Shown here: positions 63,759-64,000 of the stretch, one piece after another
How positions within the stretch are numbered: the stretch's first letter is position 1
How the letters are laid out: every line of letters starts with the position of its first letter
Source: Paenibacillus mucilaginosus 3016
GTDB lineage: Bacteria > Bacillota > Bacilli > Paenibacillales > NBRC-103111
Assembly: GCF_000250655.1 (NCBI RefSeq)
Contig: NC_016935.1
Coordinates: 629,501-693,500 of the forward strand
Direction of reading: 5' to 3'
Length of the DNA: 64,000 nt
Notes under the pieces: model-generated
Seen by the model: only the letters and a program-made list of their open reading frames with translations
Database searches by the model: none
Told to the model about the DNA's origin: nothing
Made by a program: the position numbers and the translations under genes

Positions 63759-64000
63759 TCATCCTTTCTTGGGGGCGCCGGTGCCCTGCACATAATTGGC
63801 ATCGAACAGGAACAGCCGCATCAGCAGCCACAGCGACGGTATGAGTACGAATAAACCTGCGATAAACGCGGCAATCAGTGCCCCCGCCATCGTTTCATTC
63901 GTGAAGCCCTCGTAGATGTTGATATAAGGGTAGAGGACATAAGGCAGATGGGCGGCGCCATAACCATAGAAGGCAAAGGCGAACTGCAGCATCACGAACA
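63759..64000 (-). CDS. cydB: Cytochrome bd ubiquinol oxidase subunit II CydB (3' end only)
   Basis: The C-terminal 80 residues: QFAFAFYGYGAAHLPYVLYP, YINIYEGFTNETM, then a last membrane helix (IAAFIAGLFVLIPSLWLLMRLFLFD) and a short tail. This is the family's final helix pair. The frame is open to the window edge, so the gene starts beyond base 64000. The stop overlaps the ribosome site of cydS, indicating coupling. Confidence 0.9.
   Translation of the reverse strand, partial: FVMLQFAFAFYGYGAAHLPYVLYPYINIYEGFTNETMAGALIAAFIAGLFVLIPSLWLLMRLFLFDANYVQGTGAPKKG

Overview
The window is a chromosomal segment of a GC-rich, spore-forming Firmicute, most likely a Paenibacillus. Supporting signs are the CIRCE-controlled groES-groEL pair, triple SLH-domain proteins, the spore cortex gene cmpA beside tex and sprT as in Bacillus subtilis ydcI-cmpA-ydcK, the ydcC-alr-ndoAI-ndoA order of B. 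subtilis, strong AGGAGG ribosome sites, and GTG/TTG starts. I cannot name the species.

Layout. 1-2.5 kb: end of a molybdenum cofactor gene, a molybdopterin-binding protein, tatA and tatC. 2.6-4.9 kb: groES and a groEL that carries two single-base insertions. 5.2-10.1 kb: SWIM zinc-finger protein, SNF2 helicase and a small third gene. 10.5-36 kb: a large surface-glycan island. It has two SLH proteins and an O-antigen-ligase-like protein on the minus strand, then rmlA, an ABC-2 glycan exporter, a methyltransferase with a coiled coil, a three-domain glycosyltransferase, an epimerase, more glycosyltransferases, rmlC, rmlB, rmlD, a decayed glycosyltransferase, a WsaP/WbaP-type initiating sugar transferase, and a DUF2142/DPM-like/DUF2304/EamA set. 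Base composition is mosaic: 15.9-26.8 kb and 32.5-35.9 kb are strikingly AT-rich, while rmlCBD and the initiating transferase are nearer the chromosomal average. 36-43.5 kb: lipoprotein, alr, ndoAI-ndoA toxin-antitoxin, tex, cmpA, a hypothetical gene, sprT. 43.4-46.1 kb: tRNA-Asn, -Ser, -Glu and two tRNA-Leu(GAG), with a PNPOx-like gene and a manganese catalase between the Leu copies. 46-64 kb: mostly housekeeping genes (glycerophosphodiesterase, a third SLH protein, endonuclease IV, purU, nirBD, tkt, ppnP, pgi, an IMPACT protein, a TetR regulator, YjbQ, and the cydS/cydB end of a cytochrome bd operon), plus a dehydrogenase fused to a PilZ domain.

How it may work. The glycan island has the parts known from S-layer glycosylation (slg) clusters of Geobacillus and Paenibacillus alvei: dTDP-L-rhamnose synthesis, lipid-carrier initiation, chain assembly, a methyltransferase/coiled-coil candidate for chain-end capping, ABC export with a sugar-binding ATPase tail, and an O-ligase-like oligosaccharyltransferase. 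The two neighbouring SLH proteins carry clustered Val-Tyr motifs next to their signal peptides. This suggests they are Tyr-O-glycosylated acceptors. The smaller one is almost only signal peptide, VY linker and SLH anchor, so it could be a minimal glycan carrier.

The other standout is the beta-hydroxyacid dehydrogenase with an intact c-di-GMP-binding PilZ signature at its C terminus (58.0-59.3 kb).
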